A stretch of 18,094 nucleotides of DNA from an uncultured Clostridia bacterium. Its GTDB lineage: Bacteria > Bacillota > Clostridia > TANB77 > CAG-508. The DNA lies in the NCBI GenBank assembly GCA_934184665.1, contig CAKPSX010000025.1, positions 1-18,094 of the forward strand. Direction: 5' to 3'. A model generated the notes under the pieces. That model did no database searches, was not told the origin of the DNA, and saw only the letters and a program-made list of their open reading frames with translations. Below, one piece after another: positions 1 through 9,200 of the stretch. Positions within the stretch are counted from its first letter, which is position 1. Each line of letters starts with the position of its first letter. Both the position numbers and the translations under genes were made by a program.

Positions 1-258
1 TATTACCAATTTTATTACATTTTAAACATAGAATTATTTCAAAATTATAATACCAAAAACGCACCCATTAGTCAATATATTTTGCAATTATTTTTGAGTG
101 CATTTTTCACTCTTTTTATGTGAATCGTCATAATTGTTTTTGGAGTCAAGTATAGTTTAGTCAATCATGTAGCATTTTTTGAAAATTGTTGTTAAATATT
201 GATTGCAAATAAAGTAATTCTATTATACTATCTTGAATATATTTAAAAGAGGTGTATC
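1..258. other. Intergenic region upstream of ylbJ
   Basis: No open frame here resembles a protein. The stretch contains the leftward promoter at 47-75, a weak 5-bp hairpin with a T-run (96-117), and the ribosome binding site of ylbJ. It therefore looks like a divergent intergenic region between ylbJ and an unseen leftward gene. For ylbJ itself, only a weak TTGATT (199-204) / TATTAT (221-226) pair with 16-nt spacing is present. I could not find a convincing sigma-E site, although the B. subtilis ylbJ is a sporulation gene. Confidence 0.6.
47..75 (-). promoter_or_regulatory. Sigma-A-type promoter pointing out of the left edge
   Basis: On the minus strand, TTGACT (70-75) is followed after exactly 17 nt by TATTAT (47-52). 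A TATAAT (44-49) overlaps it at a longer spacing of 20 nt. Transcription would start near position 40 and leave the window leftward, so the gene served is not visible. The hexamers and spacing are good, but AT-rich background raises the chance of a false match. Confidence 0.5.
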
Positions 259-1311
259 ATGAAAAAAAATCTCTTTTTTATTTTTAAATTGAAGGAATTA
301 ATTTTGCCAATTATATTAATACTTTTCACATGTTGTCTTGTTTTGTTTTCAAATACTAATTTAGTTGCTGCTAAAAACGGACTTGTTTTATGGGTTAATT
401 CTATAGTTCCAGCACTGTTTCCATTTTTTGTTGCAACTGAATTATTATCACACACGAATTTTACATATTATCTTGGCAAACTTTTAAATAGATTTATGAA
501 ACCTGTTTTTAATGTCAGAGGTGAAGGTAGTTTCGCTTTTATTATGGGCCTTTTGAGTGGATACCCTATGGGAGCTAAAATCGCTGTGAATTTTCGAGAA
601 AATAATATTTGCTCTAAAGAAGAATGTGAAAGATTGTTAAGTTTTACTAATAATTCTGGTCCTTTGTTTATATTGGGAGCTGTTGGTATTGCAATGTTTG
701 GAAATTCTACTATTGGATTTCTCTTACTATTTACTCATATCCTGGCTTCTATTACCGTTGGCTTTATTTTTAGATTTTGGAAATATAGCCCCAACATAGC
801 ACAAAATAATACTACTATTAAAAAATTAAAAAACACAAATGATATTAATATTTCTAATTTAGGTGGAATTATTGGTAATAGCATCACTAGTTCTATTAAT
901 ACCATCTTGTTAATCGGTGGGTTTGTTGTACTGTTTTCTGTAATATTGTCTATATTACAAACAACACATTTATTAACAGCTTTTTCTGAATTAATAGAAC
1001 CTATTTTAATCTTTTTCAATATTCCATCTGAGTTTGCTACTGGCTTAATATCTGGAATATTAGAACTTACAAATGGATTAAATATTGTTTGCACTATACC
1101 TCAAAAAAAGCTTTCTATTAATATAATTATTGCATCATTTCTTTTAGGTTTAGGTGGAATTTCAATATTATTACAAGTTTGGAGTACAATTTCAAAAAGT
1201 GATTTGTCTATAAAACCATATATATTAGGAAAATTGCTACATGCCTGTTTTTCTGCATTTTACACATACTTGTGTTTACAAAATTTTATATTTTTTAATT
1301 TTGATCTTTAA
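259..1311 (+). CDS. ylbJ: Sporulation integral membrane protein YlbJ
   Basis: This 350-residue polytopic membrane protein has about eight hydrophobic segments, the first at roughly residues 11-37. Conserved-looking blocks include GLLSGYPMGAK near residue 98 and LLSFTNNSGPLFI near residue 128, which I recognise from the YlbJ/SpoIIIE-independent 'nucleoside recognition' (Gate) membrane family. In B. subtilis, YlbJ is made in the mother cell under sigma-E and is needed for a normal, heat-resistant spore; its transported substrate, if any, is not known to me. The ATG at 259 is preceded by AGAGGTG, which supports the start. It is somewhat shorter than the B. subtilis protein (about 400 residues). 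It is the only rightward gene and converges on the deacetylase gene; in B. subtilis it sits beside coaD instead. The family call is firm, the function is by homology. Confidence 0.88.
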   Translation: MKKNLFFIFKLKELILPIILILFTCCLVLFSNTNLVAAKNGLVLWVNSIVPALFPFFVATELLSHTNFTYYLGKLLNRFMKPVFNVRGEGSFAFIMGLLSGYPMGAKIAVNFRENNICSKEECERLLSFTNNSGPLFILGAVGIAMFGNSTIGFLLLFTHILASITVGFIFRFWKYSPNIAQNNTTIKKLKNTNDINISNLGGIIGNSITSSINTILLIGGFVVLFSVILSILQTTHLLTAFSELIEPILIFFNIPSEFATGLISGILELTNGLNIVCTIPQKKLSINIIIASFLLGLGGISILLQVWSTISKSDLSIKPYILGKLLHACFSAFYTYLCLQNFIFFNFDL

Positions 1312-1388
1312 AAACACTTGCATATTTAATAGACAAAACGAACCTAACTTATTCATGCCAGTGTTGAGTTTTCTACTATAAAGAAAAA

Positions 1389-1426
1389 AGCAGAAATTGA
1401 AATTTATAGATTTTTCAATTTCTGCT
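1389..1426. terminator. Bidirectional intrinsic terminator between convergent genes
   Basis: A perfect 14-bp stem (AGCAGAAATTGAAA at 1389-1402 with its complement at 1413-1426) closes a 10-nt loop. Read leftward it is followed by TTTTTTCTTT, a proper T-run. Read rightward it is followed by CTCTTTTCTT, which is weaker. It sits between the ends of ylbJ and the polysaccharide deacetylase gene and can serve both, ending the long minus-strand operon. Confidence 0.85.
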
Positions 1427-1466
1427 CTTTTCTTATTTATTCTTAAACAATTGCTTTATTAAACTA

Positions 1467-2363
1467 TTATTTTATTACACTATAAAAATTCTCAAAAGTA
1501 AAACCTCTATCTCTAAAATATGCTATTATTTGTGGTAATGATTCTGCTGTTGTCATTTTGTTTCCTGCATCATGCATAAGTAATACAACACTTGTATGTT
1601 CACCAACTGTTTTATCAATCTCTTGTAAAAATTCCTCTTGTGTTGTACAGCCTGCAGCATCTGATGTAAGTGAATTCCAATCAACATTTACTATTCCATT
1701 CTGATTTAATAATTCTTTAGCTTCTTTTTTTATTTCTGCATATTTTCCTCCATGAAATCCACCTGGAAATCTAAATAAATGTGGATTATATTCTTGATTT
1801 CCAATTGCATTTCTTATTGCTACTAATGTTTTATTATATTCATCAAGTACACTTTGTGCAGATGCATATATCTGACTATAAGAATGTGAATATCCATGGC
1901 TTGCAACATAATGACCTTCATCATATTCTCTTTTTGCAATATCTGGGTTTAATTCAACTCTGCTTCCCAACAAGAAAAATGTAGCCTTTATATTTTCCGA
2001 TTTTAATGTATCTAACACAACTGGTGTAACATTTTTTGATGGACCATCATCAAATGTTAAAAACACTCTCTTTTCTGTTGAATGATATAAATTATTTATA
2101 TTATCTATTCCTTCTTGTGTTAGTTGTGGCAATTTTGAATTACTAGCTTTAGATACTTCATTCTGACTCTCAGTTTCGTCTCCTGCTGTTTCAATTGCTT
2201 GTTCTTGCTGTTTAGAATATGCAATATATATTTTTTCATCTAACTTTTTTCTATATATTTCTTTTATTAATATTATAGCTATTATACTTAATACTACTAA
2301 AAATGATATAATTATTGTATTTCGTATATTTTTATATTTTCTCCTTATAGAAATCAAATCCAT
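1467..2363 (-). CDS. Membrane-anchored polysaccharide deacetylase (NodB/CE4 family)
   Basis: This 298-residue protein has a short basic cytoplasmic N-terminus, one membrane anchor (about residues 15-34), a polar linker to about residue 95, then a NodB homology domain outside the cell. The CE4 motifs are all visible: TFDDGPS (103-109, metal/catalytic Asp105 and Asp106), SHGYSH (155-160, metal ligands His156 and His160), RFPGG (198-202), DWN (228-230), and LLMHDA (261-266, catalytic His264). Known members remove N-acetyl groups from peptidoglycan GlcNAc or MurNAc, or from other polysaccharides; the actual substrate cannot be told from sequence. It begins 30 nt after metG with a good AAAGGTGG site and is the last gene before the terminator, so it appears to be co-transcribed with translation genes. 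The active site is intact and the family is certain. Confidence 0.88.
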   Translation of the reverse strand: MDLISIRRKYKNIRNTIIISFLVVLSIIAIILIKEIYRKKLDEKIYIAYSKQQEQAIETAGDETESQNEVSKASNSKLPQLTQEGIDNINNLYHSTEKRVFLTFDDGPSKNVTPVVLDTLKSENIKATFFLLGSRVELNPDIAKREYDEGHYVASHGYSHSYSQIYASAQSVLDEYNKTLVAIRNAIGNQEYNPHLFRFPGGFHGGKYAEIKKEAKELLNQNGIVNVDWNSLTSDAAGCTTQEEFLQEIDKTVGEHTSVVLLMHDAGNKMTTAESLPQIIAYFRDRGFTFENFYSVIK

Positions 2364-2393
2364 TTTTCCACCTTTTATTAATTATTAATAATT

Positions 2394-3950
2394 TTAATTT
2401 TTTAAATATTCTAGTTCTTCTTCTACATTTTTTCTCATGAATAGTGGTTCACCTTTTTCAATTACTTTTATATCTTTTAATTGGTCATATTTATTTATTG
2501 AATCCCATTTTTGTAATTCACAAGGTATTCCTATTTGTCCTAACAAGTTTATTGATGTATCTTCCATAATTGGTAATAATATTATTCCTATTTTTCTTAT
2601 ATTTTCAATTAGATGATACATACTTGATTTTAATTTTTCGATTTCTTCATTTTTTGCAAGTTCCCATGGTCTTGTTTCATCAATATATTTATTTGTTCTT
2701 GATATTAATGTCCATATTTCTTGTAATGCATTTGAAAGTTCATATTTTTCTATTAATTTCTCAACTTTGCTAATCTGACTTTCTGTAAATTCTTCAAATT
2801 CTTTATCAACTTCGTTTGGTGTTCCATTATATTCTGGAACTTTTCCATCGAAATATTTGTTTACCATTGATACTGTTCTATTTACAAGATTTCCTAAATC
2901 ATTACATAAATCTGAATTATATCTTTCAATAAATTCTTCTGGTGAATATATACCATCTTGTGAAACTGGCATTACTCTTAATAAGAAATATTTTGTAGCA
3001 TCAACACCATATCTGCTTATTAGTTTTTCTGGATATACTACATTTCCAAATGATTTTGACATTTTTCCATCTTTCATCATTATCCAATTGTGTACTAAAA
3101 TATTTTTTGGTAATGGTAAATCTAATGCCATTAAAAATATTGGCCAATATATTAAATGAAATCTTGCAATATCTTTTCCTACTATTTGTAAATCTGGTGA
3201 CCAATATTTTTTAAATAATTCATCATCATCTGTCATATATCCTAATGCTGTTAAATAGTTTAATAATGCATCTAACCATACATATATAACATGTTTAGGA
3301 TCACTTTTTACTTTTATTCCCCAGTCAAAAGTTGTTCTTGTTACACATAAATCTTCTAAACCTGGTTTTATAAAATTATTTATCATTTCTGTTTTTCTAT
3401 ATTCAGGTTGTACAAAATCTGGATGTTCTTCATAATATTTTAATAACTTGTCTACATATTTTTTCATATTAAAGAAATATGCTTCTTCTTGCATTTTTAC
3501 AACATCTCTACCACAATCTGGGCATTTTCCATTTATTAATTGTGTTTCTGTGAAATAGCTCTCACAAGGCATACAATATAATCCCTCATATGAGCCTTTG
3601 TATATATCTCCTTGTTTTAGAAGCTTTTCAAATACTTCTTGAACTATTCTTTCATGTCTAGGTTCTGTTGTTCTTATAAAATAATCATAATCAATTTTCA
3701 TTAATTTCCACAATTCTTTTGCCTGTTTTGCCATTTCGTCAACATGTTCTTGTGGTGTTTTTCCAGCTTTTTCTGCAACTGTTTGAATTTTTTGTCCATG
3801 TTCATCTGTTCCTGTTAATAAAAATGTATCATATCCTCTTAATTTTTTATATTTCTTCATTGTATCTGCCAATACTTCTGTATATGCTGTACCTATATGG
3901 AATTTTCCACTTGGATAATATATAGGTGTTGTTATATAAAATTTCTCCAT
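2394..3950 (-). CDS. metG: Methionyl-tRNA synthetase, short form without C-terminal tRNA-binding domain
   Basis: MetG charges initiator and elongator tRNA-Met with methionine using ATP. The class I signatures are clear: FHIG (17-20, the HIGH motif) and KMSKS (296-300). A connective-peptide zinc knuckle is formed by Cys126/Cys129 and Cys143/Cys146. The ATG at 3950 is preferred over one ten codons upstream because GAGGAG lies just before it and MEKFYITTPIYYPSG is the typical family N-terminus. The protein is 518 residues. It ends after the helical anticodon-binding domain and lacks the Trbp111/EMAPII-like dimerisation and tRNA-binding domain found at the C-terminus of the roughly 650-residue B. 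subtilis and E. coli enzymes. It lies 40 nt after truB in the same transcript. Confidence 0.96.
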   Translation of the reverse strand: MEKFYITTPIYYPSGKFHIGTAYTEVLADTMKKYKKLRGYDTFLLTGTDEHGQKIQTVAEKAGKTPQEHVDEMAKQAKELWKLMKIDYDYFIRTTEPRHERIVQEVFEKLLKQGDIYKGSYEGLYCMPCESYFTETQLINGKCPDCGRDVVKMQEEAYFFNMKKYVDKLLKYYEEHPDFVQPEYRKTEMINNFIKPGLEDLCVTRTTFDWGIKVKSDPKHVIYVWLDALLNYLTALGYMTDDDELFKKYWSPDLQIVGKDIARFHLIYWPIFLMALDLPLPKNILVHNWIMMKDGKMSKSFGNVVYPEKLISRYGVDATKYFLLRVMPVSQDGIYSPEEFIERYNSDLCNDLGNLVNRTVSMVNKYFDGKVPEYNGTPNEVDKEFEEFTESQISKVEKLIEKYELSNALQEIWTLISRTNKYIDETRPWELAKNEEIEKLKSSMYHLIENIRKIGIILLPIMEDTSINLLGQIGIPCELQKWDSINKYDQLKDIKVIEKGEPLFMRKNVEEELEYLKN

Positions 3951-3990
3951 TTGTATCACTCCTCTCTTAATGTAAATCATTCTTCAAAAT

Positions 3991-4851
3991 TTATATTATT
4001 ATATCTCTTTTTAATAAATTATTTTCAACAATTCCAGTTCCTATAAATTTATCATTATGATATATTTTATAAATTCCATTTTCATAATTACAAGTAAGTT
4101 TTACTCCATTTAAAAATAGTTTAATTTTTCTATCATCTAATAGAATATTTTTTGAATTTTCAAAAAATTTTTCTAAAGTGATAAATTTTTCTAATTTATT
4201 TTTCGAGTCTTCTAATTCTTGTATCGTTATTGCATCTTCTATTTTGAATTCTCCCACTCTTGTTCTTTTTAATTCTTTCATATATCCAACTGTTCCAATT
4301 CTTTCTGCGATATTTTCACATAAAGTTCTGATATATGTACCTTTGGAGCAATCAACTCTAAATTCTATAGTTTTATTTTGAATATCAATATTTAACAATT
4401 CCATTTTGTATATTTCTATTTTTCTTGGTTTTAATTCAACAGTTTGGCCTTTTCTAGCATACTCATAAAGTTTTTTTCCATTTACTTTTATTGCTGAATA
4501 CATTGGTGGTATTTGTTCTTGATGTCCTTCAAAACTCTGCAATACTTTTTTTACATTCACCTCAGATAACATTTCTGAGGTGACATTTTGTTCTTCAATG
4601 GTTTTTCCTTCACTATCTGCTGTATCTTTTTTCTCTCCTAACTGCAGAATTGCCTCATATGTTTTATCATGATTTATTAAGTATTTTGAAATTTCTGTTC
4701 CTTTACCAATAAGTAATGGTAACACTCCTGTTGCATTTGGATCTAATGTTCCAGTATGTCCAACCTTTTCATTAAATATTCTTTTTGCTTTATATACAAT
4801 ATCATGTGATGTACAACCTTTTGGTTTATTTATAATTATAATTCCATTCAT
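3991..4851 (-). CDS. truB: tRNA pseudouridine(55) synthase TruB
   Basis: TruB converts U55 in the T-loop of tRNAs to pseudouridine and also helps tRNA folding. The 286-residue protein has the family's active-site block GHTGTLDPNATG at 31-42, with the nucleophile Asp37, and the downstream YSAIKVNGKKLYEYAR segment near residue 118. The region after about residue 230 is diverged and is probably a reduced C-terminal PUA-like domain; the length is slightly below the usual 300 or so. Its GGAG site sits directly after the nrnA stop codon, and the two genes are separated by only about 10 nt, which suggests translational coupling. The gene belongs to the conserved infB-rbfA-truB neighbourhood. Confidence 0.96.
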   Translation of the reverse strand: MNGIIIINKPKGCTSHDIVYKAKRIFNEKVGHTGTLDPNATGVLPLLIGKGTEISKYLINHDKTYEAILQLGEKKDTADSEGKTIEEQNVTSEMLSEVNVKKVLQSFEGHQEQIPPMYSAIKVNGKKLYEYARKGQTVELKPRKIEIYKMELLNIDIQNKTIEFRVDCSKGTYIRTLCENIAERIGTVGYMKELKRTRVGEFKIEDAITIQELEDSKNKLEKFITLEKFFENSKNILLDDRKIKLFLNGVKLTCNYENGIYKIYHNDKFIGTGIVENNLLKRDIII

Positions 4852-4861
4852 ATAAACTCCA

Positions 4862-5818
4862 TTATTTTAATTGTTGTTTTACTGTTTTTATTATTTTAGA
4901 TTTTGCTTCTTCAAGAGTTCCACTAACAAAGCATCCAGCTGCTCTTTTATGGCCTCCTCCACCTAGTAATAAGCATACATCTGAAACATTTAATTCTTCT
5001 TTTGAACGCATAGATACTTTATATCCATTTGCTCCTTCTTTTTCTTTTAATAAAATTCCAACTTCCACACCTTCGATGTCTCTCTCAATTTCAACAAGTC
5101 CTTCATCATCACCCATAGTAGCATTAACTTTTTGCATATCATCTAATGTTATGTACGATATAGCTATTTTTCCATCTTCAAGAAATTCCATTCTATCATA
5201 CAATAATTTTATTAATTCACAATTAGCTTTTGTTTTAGTTCTTAATACTTTTTGACATATTCTTGATATATTAACACCTTTTCTTAATAATTCTGCAGCA
5301 AATTCAAATGTTTCAGGTGTTACTCCTGAATATTGAAATCCACCTGTGTCTGTAATTATACCTGTTAATATACATGTTCCTAAATCTTTATCTATTTCTA
5401 TCCCAAAATATTCAAATATTCCAATTAATATTTGACAACATGCTGGAGCTACTGGGTCTACATAGTTTATATCAGCAAACATTGTATTTACTGAATGATG
5501 ATCTATTTGTATTGTTTTTTTAGCTGTTTCAAAATATCTTTTTGCCCCAACTAATCTTTTTAAATCAGCACAGTCAACAGCAATTGCTAAATCATAATTT
5601 TCTACATCACTTTCTACTCTTATTTCATCTGCTTTTGGTAAAAATTCAAAATCTTTTGGAAATTCTGGTATTATTACATCTGCTTCTTTTCCTAATTTAG
5701 CAACAGCATGTTTCACTGATAGAGAGCTGGCTACAGCATCTCCATCAGGTGATTCATGTGATAATATTACTATTTTGTCTGCTTTTATTATTTCTTTTTT
5801 TATTTCATCTAATGTCAT
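4862..5818 (-). CDS. nrnA: DHH-family nanoRNase/pAp phosphatase NrnA
   Basis: NrnA degrades 2-5-nt RNA fragments and, in B. subtilis, dephosphorylates pAp to AMP; many homologues also hydrolyse linear cyclic-dinucleotide products such as pGpG or pApA. The 318-residue protein has the DHH metal site: His21 and Asp25-x-Asp27 (SHESPDGDA), Asp82 (VDCAD), Asp106-His107-His108, and Asp157. The DHHA1 substrate-binding motif GGGGHKRAAG lies at 286-295. Length and motifs are complete. It sits between rbfA and truB, as in many Clostridia. The start at 5818 is preceded by GGAAGGA at about 10 nt; the other nearby ATG is out of frame. The exact in vivo substrate range is inferred from the family. Confidence 0.93.
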   Translation of the reverse strand: MTLDEIKKEIIKADKIVILSHESPDGDAVASSLSVKHAVAKLGKEADVIIPEFPKDFEFLPKADEIRVESDVENYDLAIAVDCADLKRLVGAKRYFETAKKTIQIDHHSVNTMFADINYVDPVAPACCQILIGIFEYFGIEIDKDLGTCILTGIITDTGGFQYSGVTPETFEFAAELLRKGVNISRICQKVLRTKTKANCELIKLLYDRMEFLEDGKIAISYITLDDMQKVNATMGDDEGLVEIERDIEGVEVGILLKEKEGANGYKVSMRSKEELNVSDVCLLLGGGGHKRAAGCFVSGTLEEAKSKIIKTVKQQLK

Positions 5819-5867
5819 CTTTTTTCATTCCTTCCTAAATGAGCCATTATAGTTCAAATTCTAATTA

Positions 5868-6233
5868 TTAATTTTCTTTCTTTTCATCTTTCATAATGTC
5901 ATTTAAAATTTTGTCTATTCTCGCTCCATATTCTAAAGATTCATCTAATTCAAATACTAATTCTGGTGTATTTCTTAAATTAATTCTTTTCGCAAGTTCT
6001 GTTCTAAGGAATCCAGATGATTTTTTTAATCCTGCTAATGTTTCTTTTACATTTTTTGAATTTAAAATACTTACAGCTACTTTTGCATATTTTAAATCTG
6101 GTGTTACTTTAACCCTTGTAACACTTACCATTCCTGTTACACTTGGTTCTTTTAATTCGTAACTTATTATTTGACTAAGTTCTTTCTTAAATTCTTCATC
6201 AATTCTACCTTGACGGTTATTATTTTTTGGCAT
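5868..6233 (-). CDS. rbfA: 30S ribosome-binding factor RbfA
   Basis: RbfA is a small KH-like protein that binds the 16S rRNA central region and assists late maturation of the 30S subunit, notably in the cold. The 121-residue protein starts MPKNNNRQGRIDEEFKKEL and has the conserved SVTRVKVTPDLKYAKVAVS strand region (about 42-60) and the RTELAKRINLRNTPEL block (about 77-92), both typical. Its AAGGAGG site overlaps the infB stop codon, so translation is probably coupled to that of IF2. Length is normal and there is nothing unusual apart from the neighbourhood: ylxP, which stands between infB and rbfA in B. subtilis, is absent. Confidence 0.96.
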   Translation of the reverse strand: MPKNNNRQGRIDEEFKKELSQIISYELKEPSVTGMVSVTRVKVTPDLKYAKVAVSILNSKNVKETLAGLKKSSGFLRTELAKRINLRNTPELVFELDESLEYGARIDKILNDIMKDEKKEN

Positions 6234-6243
6234 ATTGCCCTCC

Positions 6244-9200
6244 TTATCTTTTTATCTCTTCTAAGATATAAGCCTCGATAATGTCTCCTTCTTTGATATC
6301 ATTGTATTTTTCAATTTGAATACCACATTCATATCCTTTTGTAACTTCTTTAGCATCATCTTTAAATCTTTTTAATGAAGCTAATTTACCATCATGTATA
6401 ACAACATTATCACGAAGTATTCTAACTCCTGCATTTCTTTCAAGTTTTCCATCTAATACATATGCACCTGCAATTGTTCCAACATTTGATATCTTAAATG
6501 TTTGTCTAACTTCTGCATTTCCTATAACTTTTTCTTCATATTTTGGTGCTAGCATTCCTTTCATTGCTGCTTCTACATCATCTATTGCTTGATATATTAC
6601 AGAATATTGTTTTATTTGTACTCCATCTTTTTCTGCCATATCTTTTGCAGTTGGCATTGGTCTTACATTAAATGCTATTATTATGGCATTTGAAACTTTT
6701 GCAAGTGTTACATCTGATTCAGTAACTGCACCTGCTGCTGCATGTATTACTTTTACTTTTACTTCTTCATTTGATAATTTTTCCATTGATTGTTTTATTG
6801 CTTCTACAGAACCTTGAACATCTGCTTTTACAATTAAGTTAAGTGTTTTTAAGTTTCCTTCTTCCATTTGACTAAATAAATTATCTAATGTTACTGCAGT
6901 CATAGCATTTATTGCTTTTTCTCTTTGTAGACGTTTTCTCTTTTCTATTAAGTGTTTAGCTGTTTTTTCATCTTTAACTTCATAGAAAATTTCTCCAGCT
7001 GGTGGTACTTCTGTTAATCCCATTATTTCAACTGGTGTTGATGGTCCAGCTTTTTTAACTTTTTTGCCTTTTTCATCTGTCATACTTCTTATTCTACCTA
7101 TTGATGAACCTACAACAATTGTATCTCCAACATCAAGTGTTCCTCTTTGTACAAGCATTGAAGCTATTGTTCCTTTGTTCTTGTCAAGTCTTGCCTCTAT
7201 TACTACACCTTTTGCTTGTTTATTTGGGTTTGCTTTTAATTCAAGCATATCCGCTTCTAATAATACCATTTCAAGTAATTGATCTATATTTGTATTATTT
7301 TTTGCTGAGATTGGTACATATATTGTATCTCCACCCCATTCTTCTGGTACTAATTCATAAGCCATCAACTCTTGTTTTACTTTATCTATATTTGCATCAG
7401 GTAAATCCATTTTATTTACTGCTACTATAATTGGTATTCCAGCTGATTTTGCATGATTTATCGCTTCAACTGTTTGTGGCATAACACCATCATTAGCTGC
7501 AACTACAAGTATTGCAATATCTGTTATTTGTGCACCTCTTGCTCTCATTGCAGTAAATGCCTCATGTCCTGGTGTGTCTAAGAAAGTTATTTCTCTATTA
7601 TTTACTTTTACTTTATATGCACCTATATGTTGTGTGATTCCACCTGCTTCACCTTCGATTACATTTGTTTTCTTAACAGCATCTAATAAAGATGTTTTAC
7701 CATGGTCTACGTGTCCCATAACAACTATAACTGGTGGACGTGCTTCTAATTCTTCTTCTGAATCTTCTGAATCATCAAATAATATATCTTCTTCACTGAC
7801 AGTTTCTTTTTTATTTACTTTTACACCAAATTCATCTGCTATTAATGTTGCTGTATCAAAATCAATTTCATTATTAATTGTTGCCATTATTCCATAGCCT
7901 AATAATTTTTTAATAACTTCTGCTGTTGTCTTTTTTAATTCAGCTGCAAAATCTTTAACAGTAATTGTTTCTGGTATCGTGATTTCTTCAAGTTTAAATA
8001 TTTTCTGTTTATTTCTTTGCTCATTCTTACCAATTTTCTTTTTACCTTTTTTGCCTCTTTGTGTTGTTAAATCATAATAATCAAGCATTCCACCATCTTG
8101 GTCATCAAACATATTTGATAATCTATCTGTTCTTTTTAAACCTTTTAATTTATGTTCGTTTATTTCGCCATTTTGATTATTTTTTCTAGATTTACTATTT
8201 TTCTTATTATTTCTGTTTTCATCATATTTATTATTTTCTTTTTGTTTATCAAAAGTTCTATTATATTCTCTTGCTGGCTCTTTCTCAATTGTTTCAACAG
8301 ACATAATATCTTTAATATTTCTTTCTATTCCTTTTTCATCTAATGGTCTATTTCTATTTTCAAATCTGTTATTTGGTCTATTTTGAGTATTTCTGTTTCC
8401 AAATCTTTGATTATTTTGGTTATTATTTCTATCGAAATGACGTGGATTATTATTTTGATTTCTATCTCTGTTATTGTAATTATTATTATTGTTAAATCTA
8501 TTGCCACCATTATTGCCATTAGTTCTATTTGTCATATTACCATTTTGTCTGTTATTTCTATAATTATTATTTTGACCATCTCTATTATTGTTAGGTCTAG
8601 TTTCTCTATTATTATAATTTCTATTTTGATTATTATATGCATGTGCATTCTTATTTTCTGTTCTATTTACATTTTTATTTTGATTTTTGATTTCATTTCT
8701 GTTTTCAATTTTACTATTTTGATTTTGATTTTTATTTTCAATTCTATTTTCTTTTTTATTTTCTGGCATAACCTCTGCTCTTTCTTGTTTTTTTATTTCA
8801 ACATCCATTTTATTTTCTTTTACTTCAACCTTTTCTTCTTTCTTTATTCCAAATAATTCATCAACTGTCATTGGTTTTGATGGCTTATTTCTGTATACAA
8901 TATTGTAATCTTTGTTTTTCTTTCTTTCTACAAAACCTACATTATTGCTTTTCTTTTCTTCTTTTTTTACTTGTTCTTTTTGAACATTATTATCATCAGT
9001 TATTATAACTTCTCTCCTGATTATAACTGGTGTATCATTTTTCTCATTATTAGATTTTTTCTCTTCTTTCTTTACTGGTTTTTCTGATTGTTTTTTTATT
9101 TCCTCTTTTATTCTTGAAGCATCATTATCATCAACTGAACTCAAATGGCTTTTTGCTTCTATTTTTAGTTTTTGTGCTACTTTTACTACTTCTTTACTTG

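Noticed and set aside
96..117. GAGTG/CACTC hairpin followed by TTTTT on the plus strand
   Set aside because: The stem has only 5 bp with a 7-nt loop and no plus-strand gene is seen upstream; in such AT-rich DNA this can arise by chance.
145..165. AGTCAA twice, 15 nt apart, with a third copy at 70-75, as a possible operator
   Set aside because: The third copy is the -35 box of the leftward promoter and the unit is only 6 nt; no larger symmetry supports a binding site.
193..231. Possible sigma-E promoter for ylbJ
   Set aside because: A partial -35 match (AAATATT) lacks a CATACNNT-like -10 at 13-15 nt, so I do not claim it.
2379..2392. 14-bp palindrome of A and T between metG and the deacetylase gene
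   Set aside because: Made only of A and T in a short intergenic gap; no T-run after a GC stem, so not a terminator, and no evidence for a protein site.
3998..4028. TTGAAA / TATAAT pair ahead of metG as an internal promoter
   Set aside because: The spacing is 19 nt and it lies within the AT-rich end of truB; not strong enough to call without transcript data.
8383..8856. Long plus-strand open frame (157 codons, Ile/Ser-rich) opposite infB
   Set aside because: It is the shadow of the Asn-rich AAT-repeat tract (ATT read from the other strand); it lacks a ribosome site and resembles no protein.
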